From assembly GCF_038502225.1 (NCBI RefSeq), contig NC_091391.1:2232821-2296820 (forward strand): a stretch of DNA of 64,000 nucleotides, given 5' to 3'. Shown piece by piece: positions 20,805 to 34,300 of the stretch. The notes below the pieces were generated by a model, which was given only the letters and a program-made list of their open reading frames with translations, made no database searches and had not been told where the DNA came from. This DNA is from Cherax quadricarinatus. Lineage: Eukaryota > Arthropoda > Malacostraca > Decapoda > Parastacidae. A program made the position numbers and the translations under genes. The number at the start of each line of letters is the position of its first letter. Position 1 is the stretch's first letter.

Positions 20805-21490
20805 ATTGCAGAGGTACATAATGAGTCCAGGGACTGGATTTCAACATTACAGAGGCACATAATGAGTCCAGGGACTGGATTTCAACATTACAGAGGCACA
20901 TAATGGGTCCAGGGACTGGATTTCAACATTACAGAGGCACATAATGAGTCCAGGGACTGGATTTCAACATTACAGAGGCACATAATGAGTCCAGGGACTG
21001 GATTTCAACATTACAGAGGCACATAATGGGTCCAGGGACTGTACCTCAACATTACAGAGGTACATAATGGGTCCAGGGACTGTACCTCAACATTGCAGAG
21101 GTACATAATGGGTCCAGGGACTGTACCTCAACATTACAGAGGCACAAAATGGGTCCAGGGACTGTACCTCAACATTACAGAGGTACATAATGGATCCAGG
21201 GACTGTACCTCAACATTACAGAGGTACATAATGGCTCCAGGGACTGTACCTCAACATTACAGAGGCACATAATGGCTCCAGGGACTGTACCTCAACATTA
21301 CAGAGGTACATAATGGCTCCAGGGACTGTACCTCAACATTACAGAGGTACATAATGGCTCCAGGGATTGTACCTCAACATTACAGAGGTACATAATGGGT
21401 CCAGGGACTGTACCTCAACATTACAGAGGCACATAATGGCTCCAGGGACTGTACCTCAACATTACAGAGGTACATAATGGCTCCAGGGAC
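20805..21490 (+). repeat. 41-bp minisatellite, second locus, about 17 copies
   Basis: Same family as 18036-18540. The left units carry GGATTTCAACATTAC; the right units carry TGTACCTCAACATTAC with GGCTCC. The left flank (CATACCCATCCTATAGGTGG) and right flank (CCCCAAAGTTTTAACAGCTA) match those of the 51.4-kb locus, so the whole block is a dispersed element with an internal array. Confidence 0.95.
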
Positions 21491-21689
21491 TGAGCCCCAA
21501 AGTTTTAACAGCTAAACAAGTTACAAAGGTACTGAACTCCAGGTAGATCTGGTCACAATCATGACCCAGTTACAAAGGTATCGTGTCTTCAAATTGATTT
21601 TCCATTTTCACCAATCAGATTTTTCTCTTTCAGGTTCAAAATTCTAATTTCCAGCTTAGAAATGTAATTAGGTTTTTATAAGAAATAGC

Positions 21690-22030
21690 AGTGAGTTATT
21701 AGGTAAAGCTCTGGCCTCATGTGTCCGTGGTTCAGTCCCCAGCAGGGGGGAAGATTAGATATGTTACCTCACACCTGCTGTCCCTGATCATCTAGCTGTA
21801 AGTAGGTACCTTGGTGTTAGTTACCTTATATCTGCTGTCAGTGCTCACCTAGCAGTAGGTACCTGGGTGTTATTCCTACACTTGCTGTCACTGTTCACCT
21901 AGCAATAAGCAGGTACCTGGGTGTTAGGTGACTGGTGTGGGTGACATCCTGGGGGACAAGAGTGAAGGACTGCAGTGGAAATAAGACAGACAGTCCTTGA
22001 TGACGCACTGACTTTCTTGGGTTATCCTGA
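21690..22030 (+). mobile_element. diverged tRNA-derived SINE, tail expanded
   Basis: A weak A-box (TTAGGTAAAGCTCTGG) and a B-box-like GGTTCAGTCCCC precede the SINE body (CACCTAGCA, GGTACCTGGGTGTTAG, internally repeated three times) and the block GACGCACTGACTTTCTTGGG. The SINE 3' portion then passes directly into the 33-bp array. Confidence 0.75.
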
Positions 22031-22705
22031 GTGGCTAATCTACCCTACCCTGGGTTATCCTGGATGGCTAACCCTCCCTACCCTGGGTTATCCTGGATGG
22101 CTAATCTTCCACACTCTGGATTATCCTGGATGGCTAACCCTCCACACTTTGGATTATCCTGGATGGCTAACCCTCCACACTCTGGATTATCCTGGATGGC
22201 TAACCCTCCACACTCTGGATTATCCTGGATGGCTAGCCCTCCACACTCTGGATTATCCTGGATGGCTAACCCTCCACACTTTGGATTATCCTGGATGGCT
22301 AACCCTCCACACTCTGGATTATTCTGGATGGCTAACCCTCCACACTCTGGATTATCCTGGATGGCTAGCTCTCCACACTCTGGATTATCCTGGATGGCTA
22401 ACTCTCCACACTCTGGATTATCATGGATGGCTAACTCTCCACACTCTGGATTATCATGGATGGCTAACTCTCCACACTCTGGATTATCATGGATGGCTAA
22501 CTCTCCACACTCTGGATTATCCTGGATGGCTAGCTCTCCACACTCTGGATTATCCTGGATGGCTAACTCTCCACACTCTGGATTATCATGGATGGCTAAC
22601 TCTCCACACTCTGGATTATCATGGATGGCTAACTCTCCACACTCTGGATTATCCTGGATGGCTAACTCTCCACACTCTGGATTATCCTGGATAGCTAACT
22701 CTCCG
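22016..22705 (+). repeat. 33-bp minisatellite derived from a SINE tail, about 20 copies
   Basis: Each unit contains GGATTATCCTGGATGGCTAA followed by CCCTCCACACTCT. Intact SINEs have TTGGGTTATCCTGGGTGGCT then AACCCTCCGGGGTTAAAAAT once. The array begins at the SINE's own copy and ends with CTAACTCTCCGGGTTAAAAG, the SINE's normal continuation. The two open frames here follow from the period. Confidence 0.93.
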
Positions 22706-22740
22706 GGTTAAAAGTACGAACATATTTTATGTTTGCTTAC

Positions 22741-22948
22741 CGAAGAAGATTTTGTCACCTTTGAAACCTATAAATCTGTAACTCTGGTCTTCCGTCTTGG
22801 GGGTCGTCACCCACCACCTGGTGGAGGTGCCATTGCCGCTCTTCAGCCACTTCACCAAGCCACTTGATTCACTCATCCACCGGAATAAATAAGCCAGGTA
22901 GCGTAATAACATCAAACAAGGTATTGCCACACAGGGGACGGAGTCCAA
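22741..22948 (-). CDS. candidate host first coding exon, function unknown
   Basis: A minus-strand ATG at 22948 opens 69 codons (MDSVPCVAIPCLMLLRYLAY...). The N-terminal 22 residues are hydrophobic with an arginine, compatible with a signal or anchor segment. The rest is polar and aromatic, with a potential N-glycosylation site (NGT) and the segment RWWVTTPKTEDQSYRF. At 22741/22740 the frame meets CG|GTAAGC, a good 5' splice site, after GDKIFFG; read through, it stops four codons later. The surrounding 22.7-23.4 kb is not visibly repetitive, unlike the rest of the window. No family is recognised and no second exon can be pointed to; a chance open frame remains possible. Confidence 0.4.
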
Positions 22949-23490
22949 CTAGAAGTCACACTAACCCACAGATACAAGTTAAATTCCCCTTGTTTTCGTA
23001 ATGTAAAAGAAATCACTAGGGTTCCAGAGCTCTGTCCAGTGTCGAAAATATCAAAACAAGTCCTCCATAAGAACATCAAAGGTATTAAAAGGCTCCAGTG
23101 CAGATAAATAGCCGCTATGTTAATCTAACTGCCCCGCTACACAACCAGACACAGCTTCCACAGGTGCACTCAGAGAGAACAGTTCTCAGTACTGACGCCA
23201 CGAGAGATACATCAGATGCACCCTGGCGACTTCCTAGATTAAAAAAAAAACTGGTCATACAGGTTTAAGGCCTGTGCGGAATAAATGCCTGCAAATACAC
23301 CTCCCCCAGCTGCCCACAAAGGGTGGTCATCGCGGTTTTGATTCCCTGGCACGGACAAACGTCCGGTTGCCTTGACTACTTAGTAAATAAAATGCATGTT
23401 AGTGTTAACTGACTTGTGGGCAGCATCCAGGAAAACTGTGTTGCGAAACTCCAGTCCTGTTGGGATGTTATGTCGTGAGTAGGACTAAAC
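22949..23490. other. non-repetitive region, possible 5' UTR or promoter of the minus-strand exon
   Basis: No repeat or TE match seen. If the exon at 22741-22948 is real, this is its upstream side. An A10 tract lies at 23240-23249. Confidence 0.3.
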
Positions 23491-23491
23491 T

Positions 23492-24068
23492 AAATTCCAG
23501 TGTATGGAACTCCAGTACTTGTTGGAATGTGATATCGTAAGAAAATACTCCAGTCCAGTGTATGGAACTCCAGTACGTGCTGGAATGTGATATCGTAAGA
23601 AAATACTCCAGTCCAGTGTATGGAACTCCAGTACGTGCTGGAATGTGATATCGTGTTTAAGAAAATACTCCAGTGTATGGAACTCCAGTACCTGCTGGAA
23701 TGTGATATCGTGTTTAAGAAAATACTCCAGTCCAGTGTCTGGAACTCCAGTACGTGCTGGAATGTGATATCGTGTTTAAGAAAATACTCCAGTGTATGGA
23801 ACTCCAGTACCTGCTGGAATGCGATATCGTGTTTAAGAAAATACTCCAGTCCAGTGTATGGAACTCCAGTACCTGCTGGAATGCGATATCGTGTTTAAGA
23901 AAATACTCCAGTGTATGGAACTCCAGTACCTGCTGGAATGCGATATCGTGTTTAAGAAAATACTCCAGTCCAGTGTATGGAACTCCAGTACCTGCTGGAA
24001 TGTGATATCGTGTTTAAGAAAATACTCCAGTCCAGTGTATGGAACTCCAGTACCTGCTGGAATGTGAT
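23492..24068. repeat. 57-62-bp minisatellite, about 10 copies
   Basis: Units contain GTATGGAACTCCAGTACCTG, CTGGAATG, GATATCGTGTTTAAG and AAAATACTCCAG. Long units have an extra TCCAG (CTCCAGTCCAGTG versus CTCCAGTG), and the first units lack TGTTT. Long and short forms alternate between 23640 and 23970. Confidence 0.93.
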
Positions 24069-24324
24069 CATGAGTTGAATAAAAGGTATTCGTGTACCTG
24101 CTGGAAGTACCAAGTACCAGTTTTCTGAAGGTTACATGAAAATGTTAGGTCACTGCACCTGTGGCCCGGTCTCAGATCAGGCTTCTTGATGACCTAATTA
24201 ACCAGCTTCTTGTCACTAGCCGCACGTAGTCCAGTACAGACACCACAGTCTGGCTCATCAGGGACTGACCTGACGACCTTACCAAGTATTCAATTGAAGA
24301 TAGCTAGAGTGTTGGTAATTCCCC

Positions 24325-24960
24325 ATTTACTTGGAGTTTACCTGGAGAGAGTTCCTGGGGTCAACGCCCCTGCGGCCCGATCTGTGACCAGGCTTCTTGG
24401 TGGATCAGAGCCTGATCCAGTATACAGAATGTTGAAAAGTCTTGGTCCCTTTACACTTATCGATATCTCTTATTGTACTCATGGTAACCCTACATGGTAA
24501 CCCAACATGGTAACCCTACATTTAAGTGGTATTTTGCACTGTTTGCCAAGCCACTTGTTTTCGTGGGGAGTAATTTAGGTATTTAAATCTGGGACCAACC
24601 CCTCAAGAGTTTTCTGTGTAAATTATGATGTATCTTTCTCGTCTTCATTCCAGGGAGTAGAGTTCAGGTGTTCCCAGTAATTTAGATACCCGACTGAATT
24701 TATACTTGGTCAAGATTTTCTATACTTAATATAGTTCTAACGTTCTGCCGACCTTAAAATGGGCTGTTAGAATACAGCAATATTCAAGACTAGAGAAAAT
24801 AACTAGCTTAAAGAATATCGCCACTGGCTTGACACTTCATGTTAAACTTTCTAGTTATCCTGGCATCTGTGTTAGCAACATTGTTGTGATCCTTATGATT
24901 AAGTCCCCAATTCCTCTCTAATCAGGGATTTACGTTTCTTTTTATATTTCGTTCTAGTTT
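24325..24960 (-). mobile_element. old, diverged LINE-A-like copy (A7), 3' part
   Basis: Starting with the 3'-end motif (GGAGTTTACCTGGAGAGAGT, then CGGCCCGATCTGTGACCAGG), the reverse strand follows the LINE-A ORF2 C-terminal region in order: the CAGCAATATTC block, the CCAGGGAGTAGAGTTC block and the AGAATATCGCCACTGG block, with many substitutions and indels. ATGGTAACCC is locally repeated at 24480-24520. It is a non-coding relic of an older subfamily. Confidence 0.7.
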
Positions 24961-25159
24961 TAAATTATTCCTCCAAGACTTTTTTTTTAGGTTATCGTGA
25001 AGGGGTAGTTCACATTATGTACAATAAGTGTACTTTCGTATACCTGTTGCTAAACAAACTTGCTTACCTTGAGAATGCTTCAGTCGATCGTCTTCATATT
25101 TTTCAAGCTGGTGTACTGTGACTAGGGAAAGATGCATGATGCTATTGACAAGTGCAGCT

Positions 25160-25275
25160 TCCCTCTGGAGTATGCCTGGAGAGGGTTTCAGGGGGTCAAC
25201 GAGAGGGTTTCTGGGGGTCAACGTCCTCCGGACCCGGTCTGTGCCGAGGCCTCTCAGTGGCTCAGAGCATCAGCC
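25160..25275 (-). mobile_element. LINE-A-like 3'-end fragment with internal duplication
   Basis: It contains GGAGTATGCCTGGAGAGGGT and CCGGACCCGGTCTGTGCC in reverse. The stretch GAGAGGGTTTC.GGGGGTCAACG is duplicated in tandem (25180-25222). Confidence 0.65.
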
Positions 25276-25356
25276 GGGCTGCTCTGTTTTATACTACTCA
25301 CCAGTCATGTTTTTTCATGAAGTAAGTTAGAACCATTTCTGATCACTTTTAAAACT

Positions 25357-28300
25357 GCAACACTGATGTAACCTTGTGAAGGTAGCCACTGCAACACTGG
25401 TGTAACCTTGTGAAGGTAGCCACTGCAACACTGGTGTAACCTTGTGAAGGTAGCCACTACAACACTGATGTAACCTTGTGAAGGTAGCTACTACAACACT
25501 GATGTAACCTTGTGAAGGTAGCCACTACAACACTGATGTAACCTTGTGAAGGTAGCCACTACAACACTGATGTAACCTTGTGAAGGTAGCCACTACAACA
25601 CTGATGTAACCTTGTGAAGGTAGCTACTACAACACTGATGTAACCTTGTGAAGGTAGCCACTACAACACTGATGTAACCTTGTGAAGGTAGCCACTACAA
25701 CACTGATGTAACCTTGTGAAGGTAGCTACTACAACACTGATGTAACCTTGTGAAGGTAGCTACTACAACACTGATGTAACCTTGTGAAGGTAGCTACTAC
25801 AACACTGATGTAACCTTGTGAAGGTAGCTACTACAACACTGATGTAACCTTGTGAAGGTAGCTACTACAACACTAGTGTAACCTTGTGAAGGTAGCCACT
25901 ACAACACTGATGTAACCTTGTGAAGGTAGCTACTACAACACTAGTGTAACCTTGTGAAGGTAGCTACTACAACACTGATGTAACCTTGTGAAGGTAGCTA
26001 CTACAACACTGATGTAACCTTGTGAAGGTAGCTACTACAACACTGATGTAACCTTGTGAAGGTAGCCACTACAACACTGATGTAACCTTGTGAAGGTAGC
26101 CACTACAACACTGATGTAACCTTGTGAAGGTAGATGTAACCTTGTGAAGGTAGCTACTACAACACTGATGTAACCTTGTGAAGGTACTACAACACTGATG
26201 TAACCACTACAACACTGATGTAACCTTGTGAAGGTAGCTACTACAACACTGATGTAACCTTGTGAAGGTAGCTACTACAACACTGATGTAACCTTGTGAA
26301 GGTAGCTACTACAACACTGATGTAACCTTGTGAAGGTAGCTACTACAACACTGATGTAACCTTGTGAAGGTAGCTACTACAACACTGATGTAACCTTGTG
26401 AAGGTAGCCACTACAACACTGATGTAACCTTGTGAAGGTAGCTACTACAACACTGATGTAACCTTGTGAAGGTAGCTACTACAACACTGATGTAACCTTG
26501 TGAAGGTAGCTACTACAACACTGATGTAACCTTGTGAAGGTAGCTACTACAACACTGATGTAACCTTGTGAAGGTAGCTACTACAACACTAGTGTAACCT
26601 TGTGAAGGTAGCTACTACAACACTAGTGTAACCTTGTGAAGGTAGCTACTACAACACTGATGTAACCTTGTGAAGGTAGCCACTACAACACTGATGTAAC
26701 CTTGTGAAGGTAGCTACTACAACACTGATGTAACCTTGTGAAGGTAGCTACTACAACACTGATGTAACCTTGTGAAGGTAGCTACTACAACACTAGTGTA
26801 ACCTTGTGAAGGTAGCTACTACAACACTACAACACTGATGTAACCTTGTGAAGGTAGCTACTACAACACTGATGTAACCTTGTGAAGGTAGCTACTACAA
26901 CACTGATGTAACCTTGTGAAGGTAGCTACTACAACACTGATGTAACCTTGTGAAGGTAGCTACTACAACACTGATGTAACCTTGTGAAGGTAGCTACTAC
27001 AACACTGATGTAACCTTGTGAAGGTAGCTACTACAACACTGATGTAACCTTGTGAAGGTAGCTACTACAACACTGATGTAACCTTGTGAAGGTAACCACT
27101 ACAACACTGATGTAACCTTGTGAAGGTAACCACTACAACACTGATGTAACCTTGTGAAGGTAGCTACTACAACACTGATGTAACCTTGTGAAGGTAGCTA
27201 CTACAACACTGATGTAACCTTGTGAAGGTAGCTACTACAACACTGATGTAACCTTGTGAAGGTAGCTACTACAACACTGATGTAACCTTGTGAAGGTAGC
27301 TACTACAACACTGATGTAACCTTGTGAAGGTAGCTACTACAACACTGATGTAACCTTGTGAAGGTAGCTACTACAACACTGATGTAACCTTGTGAAGGTA
27401 GCTACTACAACACTGATGTAACCTTGTGAAGGTAGCTACTACAACACTGATGTAACCTTGTGAAGGTAGCTACTACAACACTAGTGTAACCTTGTGAAGG
27501 TAGCTACTACAACACTGATGTAACCTTGTGAAGGTAGCTACTACAACACTGATGTAACCTTGTGAAGGTAGCTACTACAACACTGATGTAACCTTGTGAA
27601 GGTAGCTACTACAACACTGATGTAACCTTGTGAAGGTAGCTACTACAACACTGATGTAACCTTGTGAAGGTAGCTACTACAACACTGATGTAACCTTGTG
27701 AAGGTAGCTACTACAACACTGATGTAACCTTGTGAAGGTAGCTACTACAACACTGATGTAACCTTGTGAAGGTAGCTACTACAACACTGATGTAACCTTG
27801 TGAAGGTAGCTACTACAACACTGATGTAACCTTGTGAAGGTAGCTACTACAACACTGATGTAACCTTGTGAAGGTAGCTACTACAACACTGATGTAACCT
27901 TGTGAAGGTAGCTACTACAACACTGATGTAACCTTGTGAAGGTAGCTACTACAACACTGATGTAACCTTGTGAAGGTAGCTACTACAACACTGATGTAAC
28001 CTTGTGAAGGTAGCTACTACAACACTGATGTAACCTTGTGAAGGTAGCTACTACAACACTGATGTAACCTTGTGAAGGTAGCCACTACAACACTGATGTA
28101 ACCTTGTGAAGGTAGCTACTACAACACTGATGTAACCTTGTGAAGGTAGCTACTACAACACTGATGTAACCTTGTGAAGGTAGCTACTACAACACTGATG
28201 TAACCTTGTGAAGGTAGCCACTACAACACTGATGTAACCTTGTGAAGGTAGCTACTACAACACTGATGTAACCTTGTGAAGGTAGCTACTACAACACTGA

Positions 28301-31300
28301 TGTAACCTTGTGAAGGTAGCTACTACAACACTGATGTAACCTTGTGAAGGTAGCTACTACAACACTGATGTAACCTTGTGAAGGTAGCTACTACAACACT
28401 GATGTAACCTTGTGAAGGTAGCTACTACAACACTGATGTAACCTTGTGAAGGTAGCTACTACAACACTGATGTAACCTTGTGAAGGTAGCTACTACAACA
28501 CTGATGTAACCTTGTGAAGGTAGCTACTACAACACTGATGTAACCTTGTGAAGGTAGCTACTACAACACTGATGTAACCTTGTGAAGGTAGCTACTACAA
28601 CACTGATGTAACCTTGTGAAGGTAGCTACTACAACACTGATGTAACCTTGTGAAGGTAGCTACTACAACACTGATGTAACCTTGTGAAGGTAGCTACTAC
28701 AACACTGATGTAACCTTGTGAAGGTAGCTACTACAACACTGATGTAACCTTGTGAAGGTAGCTACTACAACACTGATGTAACCTTGTGAAGGTAGCTACT
28801 ACAACACTGATGTAACCTTGTGAAGGTAGCTACTACAACACTGATGTAACCTTGTGAAGGTATGTAACCTTGTGAAGGTAGCTACTACAACACTGATGTA
28901 ACCTTGTGAAGGTAGCTACTACAACACTGATGTAACCTTGTGAAGGTAGCTACTACAACACTGATGTAACCTTGTGAAGGTAGCTACTACAACACTGATG
29001 TAACCTTGTGAAGGTAGCTACTACAACACTGATGTAACCTTGTGAAGGTAGCTACTACAACACTGATGTAACCTTGTGAAGGTATGCTTGTGAAGGTAGC
29101 CACTACAACACTGATGTAACCTTGTGAAGGTAGCTACTACAACACTGATGTAACCTTGTGAAGGTAGCTACTACAACACTGATGTAACCTTGTGAAGGTA
29201 GCCACTACAACACTGATGTAACCTTGTGAAGGTAGCTACTACAACACTGATGTAACCTTGTGAAGGTAGCCACTACAACACTGATGTAACCTTGTGAAGG
29301 TAGCTACTACAACACTGATGTAACCTTGTGAAGGTAGCTACTACAACACTGATGTAACCTTGTGAAGGTAGCTACTACAACACTGATGTAACCTTGTGAA
29401 GGTAGCTACTACAACACTGATGTAACCTTGTGAAGGTAGCTACTACAACACTGATGTAACCTTGTGAAGGTAGCTACTACAACACTGATGTAACCTTGTG
29501 AAGGTAGCTACTACAACACTGATGTAACCTTGTGAAGGTAGCTACTACAACACTGATGTAACCTTGTGAAGGTAGCTACTACAACACTGATGTAACCTTG
29601 TGAAGGTAGCTACTACAACACTGATGTAACCTTGTGAAGGTAGCTACTACAACACTGATGTAACCTTGTGAAGGTAGCTACTACAACACTGATGTAACCT
29701 TGTGAAGGTAGCTACTACAACACTGATGTAACCTTGTGAAGGTAGCTACTACAACACTGATGTAACCTTGTGAAGGTAGCTACTACAACACTGATGTAAC
29801 CTTGTGAAGGTAGCTACTACAACACTGATGTAACCTTGTGAAGGTAGCTACTGCAACACTGATGTAACCTTGTGAAGGTAGCTACTACAACACTGATGTA
29901 ACCTTGTGAAGGTAGCTACTACAACACTGATGTAACCTTGTGAAGGTAGCTACTACAACACTGATGTAACCTTGTGAAGGTAGCTACTACAACACTGATG
30001 TAACCTTGTGAAGGTAGCTACTACAACACTGATGTAACCTTGTGAAGGTAGCTACTACAACACTGATGTAACCTTGTGAAGGTAGCTACTACAACACTGA
30101 TGTAACCTTGTGAAGGTAGCTACTACAACACTGATGTAACCTTGTGAAGGTAGCTACTACAACACTGATGTAACCTTGTGAAGGTAGCTACTACAACACT
30201 GATGTAACCTTGTGAAGGTAGCCACTACAACACTGATGTAACCTTGTGAAGGTAGCTACTACAACACTGATGTAACCTTGTGAAGGTAGCCACTACAACA
30301 CTGATGTAACCTTGTGAAGGTAGCTACTACAACACTGATGTAACCTTGTGAAGGTAGCTACTACAACACTGATGTAACCTTGTGAAGGTAGCCACTACAA
30401 CACTGATGTAACCTTGTGAAGGTAGCTACTACAACACTGATGTAACCTTGTGAAGGTAGCTACTACAACACTGATGTAACCTTGTGAAGGTAGCTACTAC
30501 AACACTGATGTAACCTTGTGAAGGTAGCTACTACAACACTGATGTAACCTTGTGAAGGTAGCTACTACAACACTGATGTAACCTTGTGAAGGTAGCTACT
30601 ACAACACTGATGTAACCTTGTGAAGGTACACTACAACACTGATGTAACCTTGTGAAGGTAGCCACTACAACACTGATGTAACCTTGTGAAGGTAGCTACT
30701 ACAACACTGATGTAACCTTGTGAAGGTAGCTACTACAACACTGATGTAACCTTGTGAAGGTAGCTACTACAACACTGATGTAACCTTGTGAAGGTAGCTA
30801 CTACAACACTGATGTAACCTTGTGAAGGTAGCTACTACAACACTGATGTAACCTTGTGAAGGTAGCTACTACAACACTGATGTAACCTTGTGAAGGTAGC
30901 TACTACAACACTGATGTAACCTTGTGAAGGTAGCTACTACAACACTGATGTAACCTTGTGAAGGTAGCTACTACAACACTGATGTAACCTTGTGAAGGTA
31001 GCCACTACAACACTGATGTAACCTTGTGAAGGTAGCTACTACAACACTGATGTAACCTTGTGAAGGTAGCTACTACAACACTGATGTAACCTTGTGAAGG
31101 TAGCTACTACAACACTGATGTAACCTTGTGAAGGTAGCTACTACAACACTGATGTAACCTTGTGAAGGTAGCTACTACAACACTGATGTAACCTTGTGAA
31201 GGTAGCTACTACAACACTGATGTAACCTTGTGAAGGTAGCTACTACAACACTGATGTAACCTTGTGAAGGTAGCTACTACAACACTGATGTAACCTTGTG

Positions 31301-34300
31301 AAGGTAGCTACTACAACACTGATGTAACCTTGTGAAGGTAGCTACTACAACACTGATGTAACCTTGTGAAGGTAGCTACTACAACACTGATGTAACCTTG
31401 TGAAGGTAGCTACTACAACACTGATGTAACCTTGTGAAGGTAGCTACTACAACACTGATGTAACCTTGTGAAGGTAGCTACTACAACACTGATGTAACCT
31501 TGTGAAGGTAGCTACTACAACACTGATGTAACCTTGTGAAGGTAGCTACTACAACACTGATGTAACCTTGTGAAGGTAGCTACTACAACACTGATGTAAC
31601 CTTGTGAAGGTAGCTACTACAACACTGATGTAACCTTGTGAAGGTAGCTACTACAACACTGATGTAACCTTGTGAAGGTAGCTACTACAACACTGATGTA
31701 ACCTTGTGAAGGTAGCTACTACAACACTGATGTAACCTTGTGAAGGTAACCACTACAACACTGATGTAACCTTGTGAAGGTAGCTACTACAACACTGATG
31801 TAACCTTGTGAAGGTAGCTACTACAACACTGATGTAACCTTGTGAAGGTAGCTACTACAACACTGATGTAACCTTGTGAAGGTAGCTACTACAACACTGA
31901 TGTAACCTTGTGAAGGTAGCTACTACAACACTGATGTAACCTTGTGAAGGTAGCTACTACAACACTGATGTAACCTTGTGAAGGTAGCTACTACAACACT
32001 GATGTAACCTTGTGAAGGTAGCTACTACAACACTGATGTAACCTTGTGAAGGTAGCTACTACAACACTGATGTAACCTTGTGAAGGTAGCTACTACAACA
32101 CTGATGTAACCTTGTGAAGGTAGCTACTACAACACTGATGTAACCTTGTGAAGGTAGCTACTACAACACTGATGTAACCTTGTGAAGGTAGCTACTACAA
32201 CACTGATGTAACCTTGTGAAGGTAGCCACTACAACACTGATGTAACCTTGTGAAGGTAGCTACTACAACACTGATGTAACCTTGTGAAGGTAGCTACTAC
32301 AACACTGATGTAACCTTGTGAAGGTAGCTACTACAACACTGATGTAACCTTGTGAAGGTAGCTACTACAACACTGATGTAACCTTGTGAAGGTAGCTACT
32401 ACAACACTGATGTAACCTTGTGAAGGTAGCTACTACAACACTGATGTAACCTTGTGAAGGTAGCTACTACAACACTGATGTAACCTTGTGAAGGTAGCTA
32501 CTACAACACTGATGTAACCTTGTGAAGGTAGCTACTACAACACTGATGTAACCTTGTGAAGGTAGCTACTACAACACTGATGTAACCTTGTGAAGGTAGC
32601 TACTACAACACTGATGTAACCTTGTGAAGGTAGCTACTACAACACTGATGTAACCTTGTGAAGGTAGCTACTACAACACTGATGTAACCTTGTGAAGGTA
32701 GCTACTACAACACTGATGTAACCTTGTGAAGGTAGCTACTACAACACTGATGTAACCTTGTGAAGGTAGCTACTACAACACTGATGTAACCTTGTGAAGG
32801 TAGCTACTACAACACTGATGTAACCTTGTGAAGGTAGCTACTACAACACTGATGTAACCTTGTGAAGGTAGCTACTACAACACTGATGTAACCTTGTGAA
32901 GGTAGCTACTACAACACTGATGTAACCTTGTGAAGGTAGCCACTACAACACTGATGTAACCTTGTGAAGGTAGCTACTACAACACTAGTGTAACCTTGTG
33001 AAGGTAGCTACTACAACACTGATGTAACCTTGTGAAGGTAGCTACTACAACACTGATGTAACCTTGTGAAGGTAGCTACTACAACACTGATGTAACCTTG
33101 TGAAGGTAGCTACTACAACACTGATGTAACCTTGTGAAGGTAGCTACTACAACACTGATGTAACCTTGTGAAGGTAGCTACTACAACACTGATGTAACCT
33201 TGTGAAGGTAGCTACTACAACACTGATGTAACCTTGTGAAGGTAGCTACTACAACACTGATGTAACCTTGTGAAGGTAGCTACTACAACACTGATGTAAC
33301 CTTGTGAAGGTAGCTACTACAACACTGATGTAACCTTGTGAAGGTAGCTACTACAACACTGATGTAACCTTGTGAAGGTAGCTACTACAACACTGATGTA
33401 ACCTTGTGAAGGTAGCTACTACAACACTGATGTAACCTTGTGAAGGTAGCTACTACAACACTGATGTAACCTTGTGAAGGTAGCTACTACAACACTGATG
33501 TAACCTTGTGAAGGTAGCTACTACAACACTGATGTAACCTTGTGAAGGTAGCTACTACAACACTGATGTAACCTTGTGAAGGTAGCTACTACAACACTGA
33601 TGTAACCTTGTGAAGGTAGCTACTACAACACTGATGTAACCTTGTGAAGGTAGCTACTACAACACTGATGTAACCTTGTGAAGGTAGCTACTACAACACT
33701 GATGTAACCTTGTGAAGGTAGCTACTGATGTAACCTTGTGAAGGTAACACTGATGTAACCTTGTGAAGGTAGCTACTACAACACTGATGTAACCTTGTGA
33801 AGGTAGCTACTACAACACTGATGTAACCTTGTGAAGGTAGCTACTACAACACTGATGTAACCTTGTGAAGGTAGCTACTACAACACTGATGTAACCTTGT
33901 GAAGGTAGCTACTACAACACTGATGTAACCTTGTGAAGGTAGCTACTACAACACTGATGTAACCTTGTGAAGGTAGCTACTACAACACTGATGTAACCTT
34001 GTGAAGGTAGCTACTACAACACTGATGTAACCTTGTGAAGGTAGCTACTACAACACTGATGTAACCTTGTGAAGGTAGCTACTACAACACTGATGTAACC
34101 TTGTGAAGGTAGCCACTACAACACTGATGTAACCTTGTGAAGGTAGCTACTACAACACTGATGTAACCTTGTGAAGGTAGCTACTACAACACTGATGTAA
34201 CCTTGTGAAGGTAGCTACTACAACACTGATGTAACCTTGTGAAGGTAGCCACTACAACACTGATGTAACCTTGTGAAGGTAGCTACTACAACACTGATGT

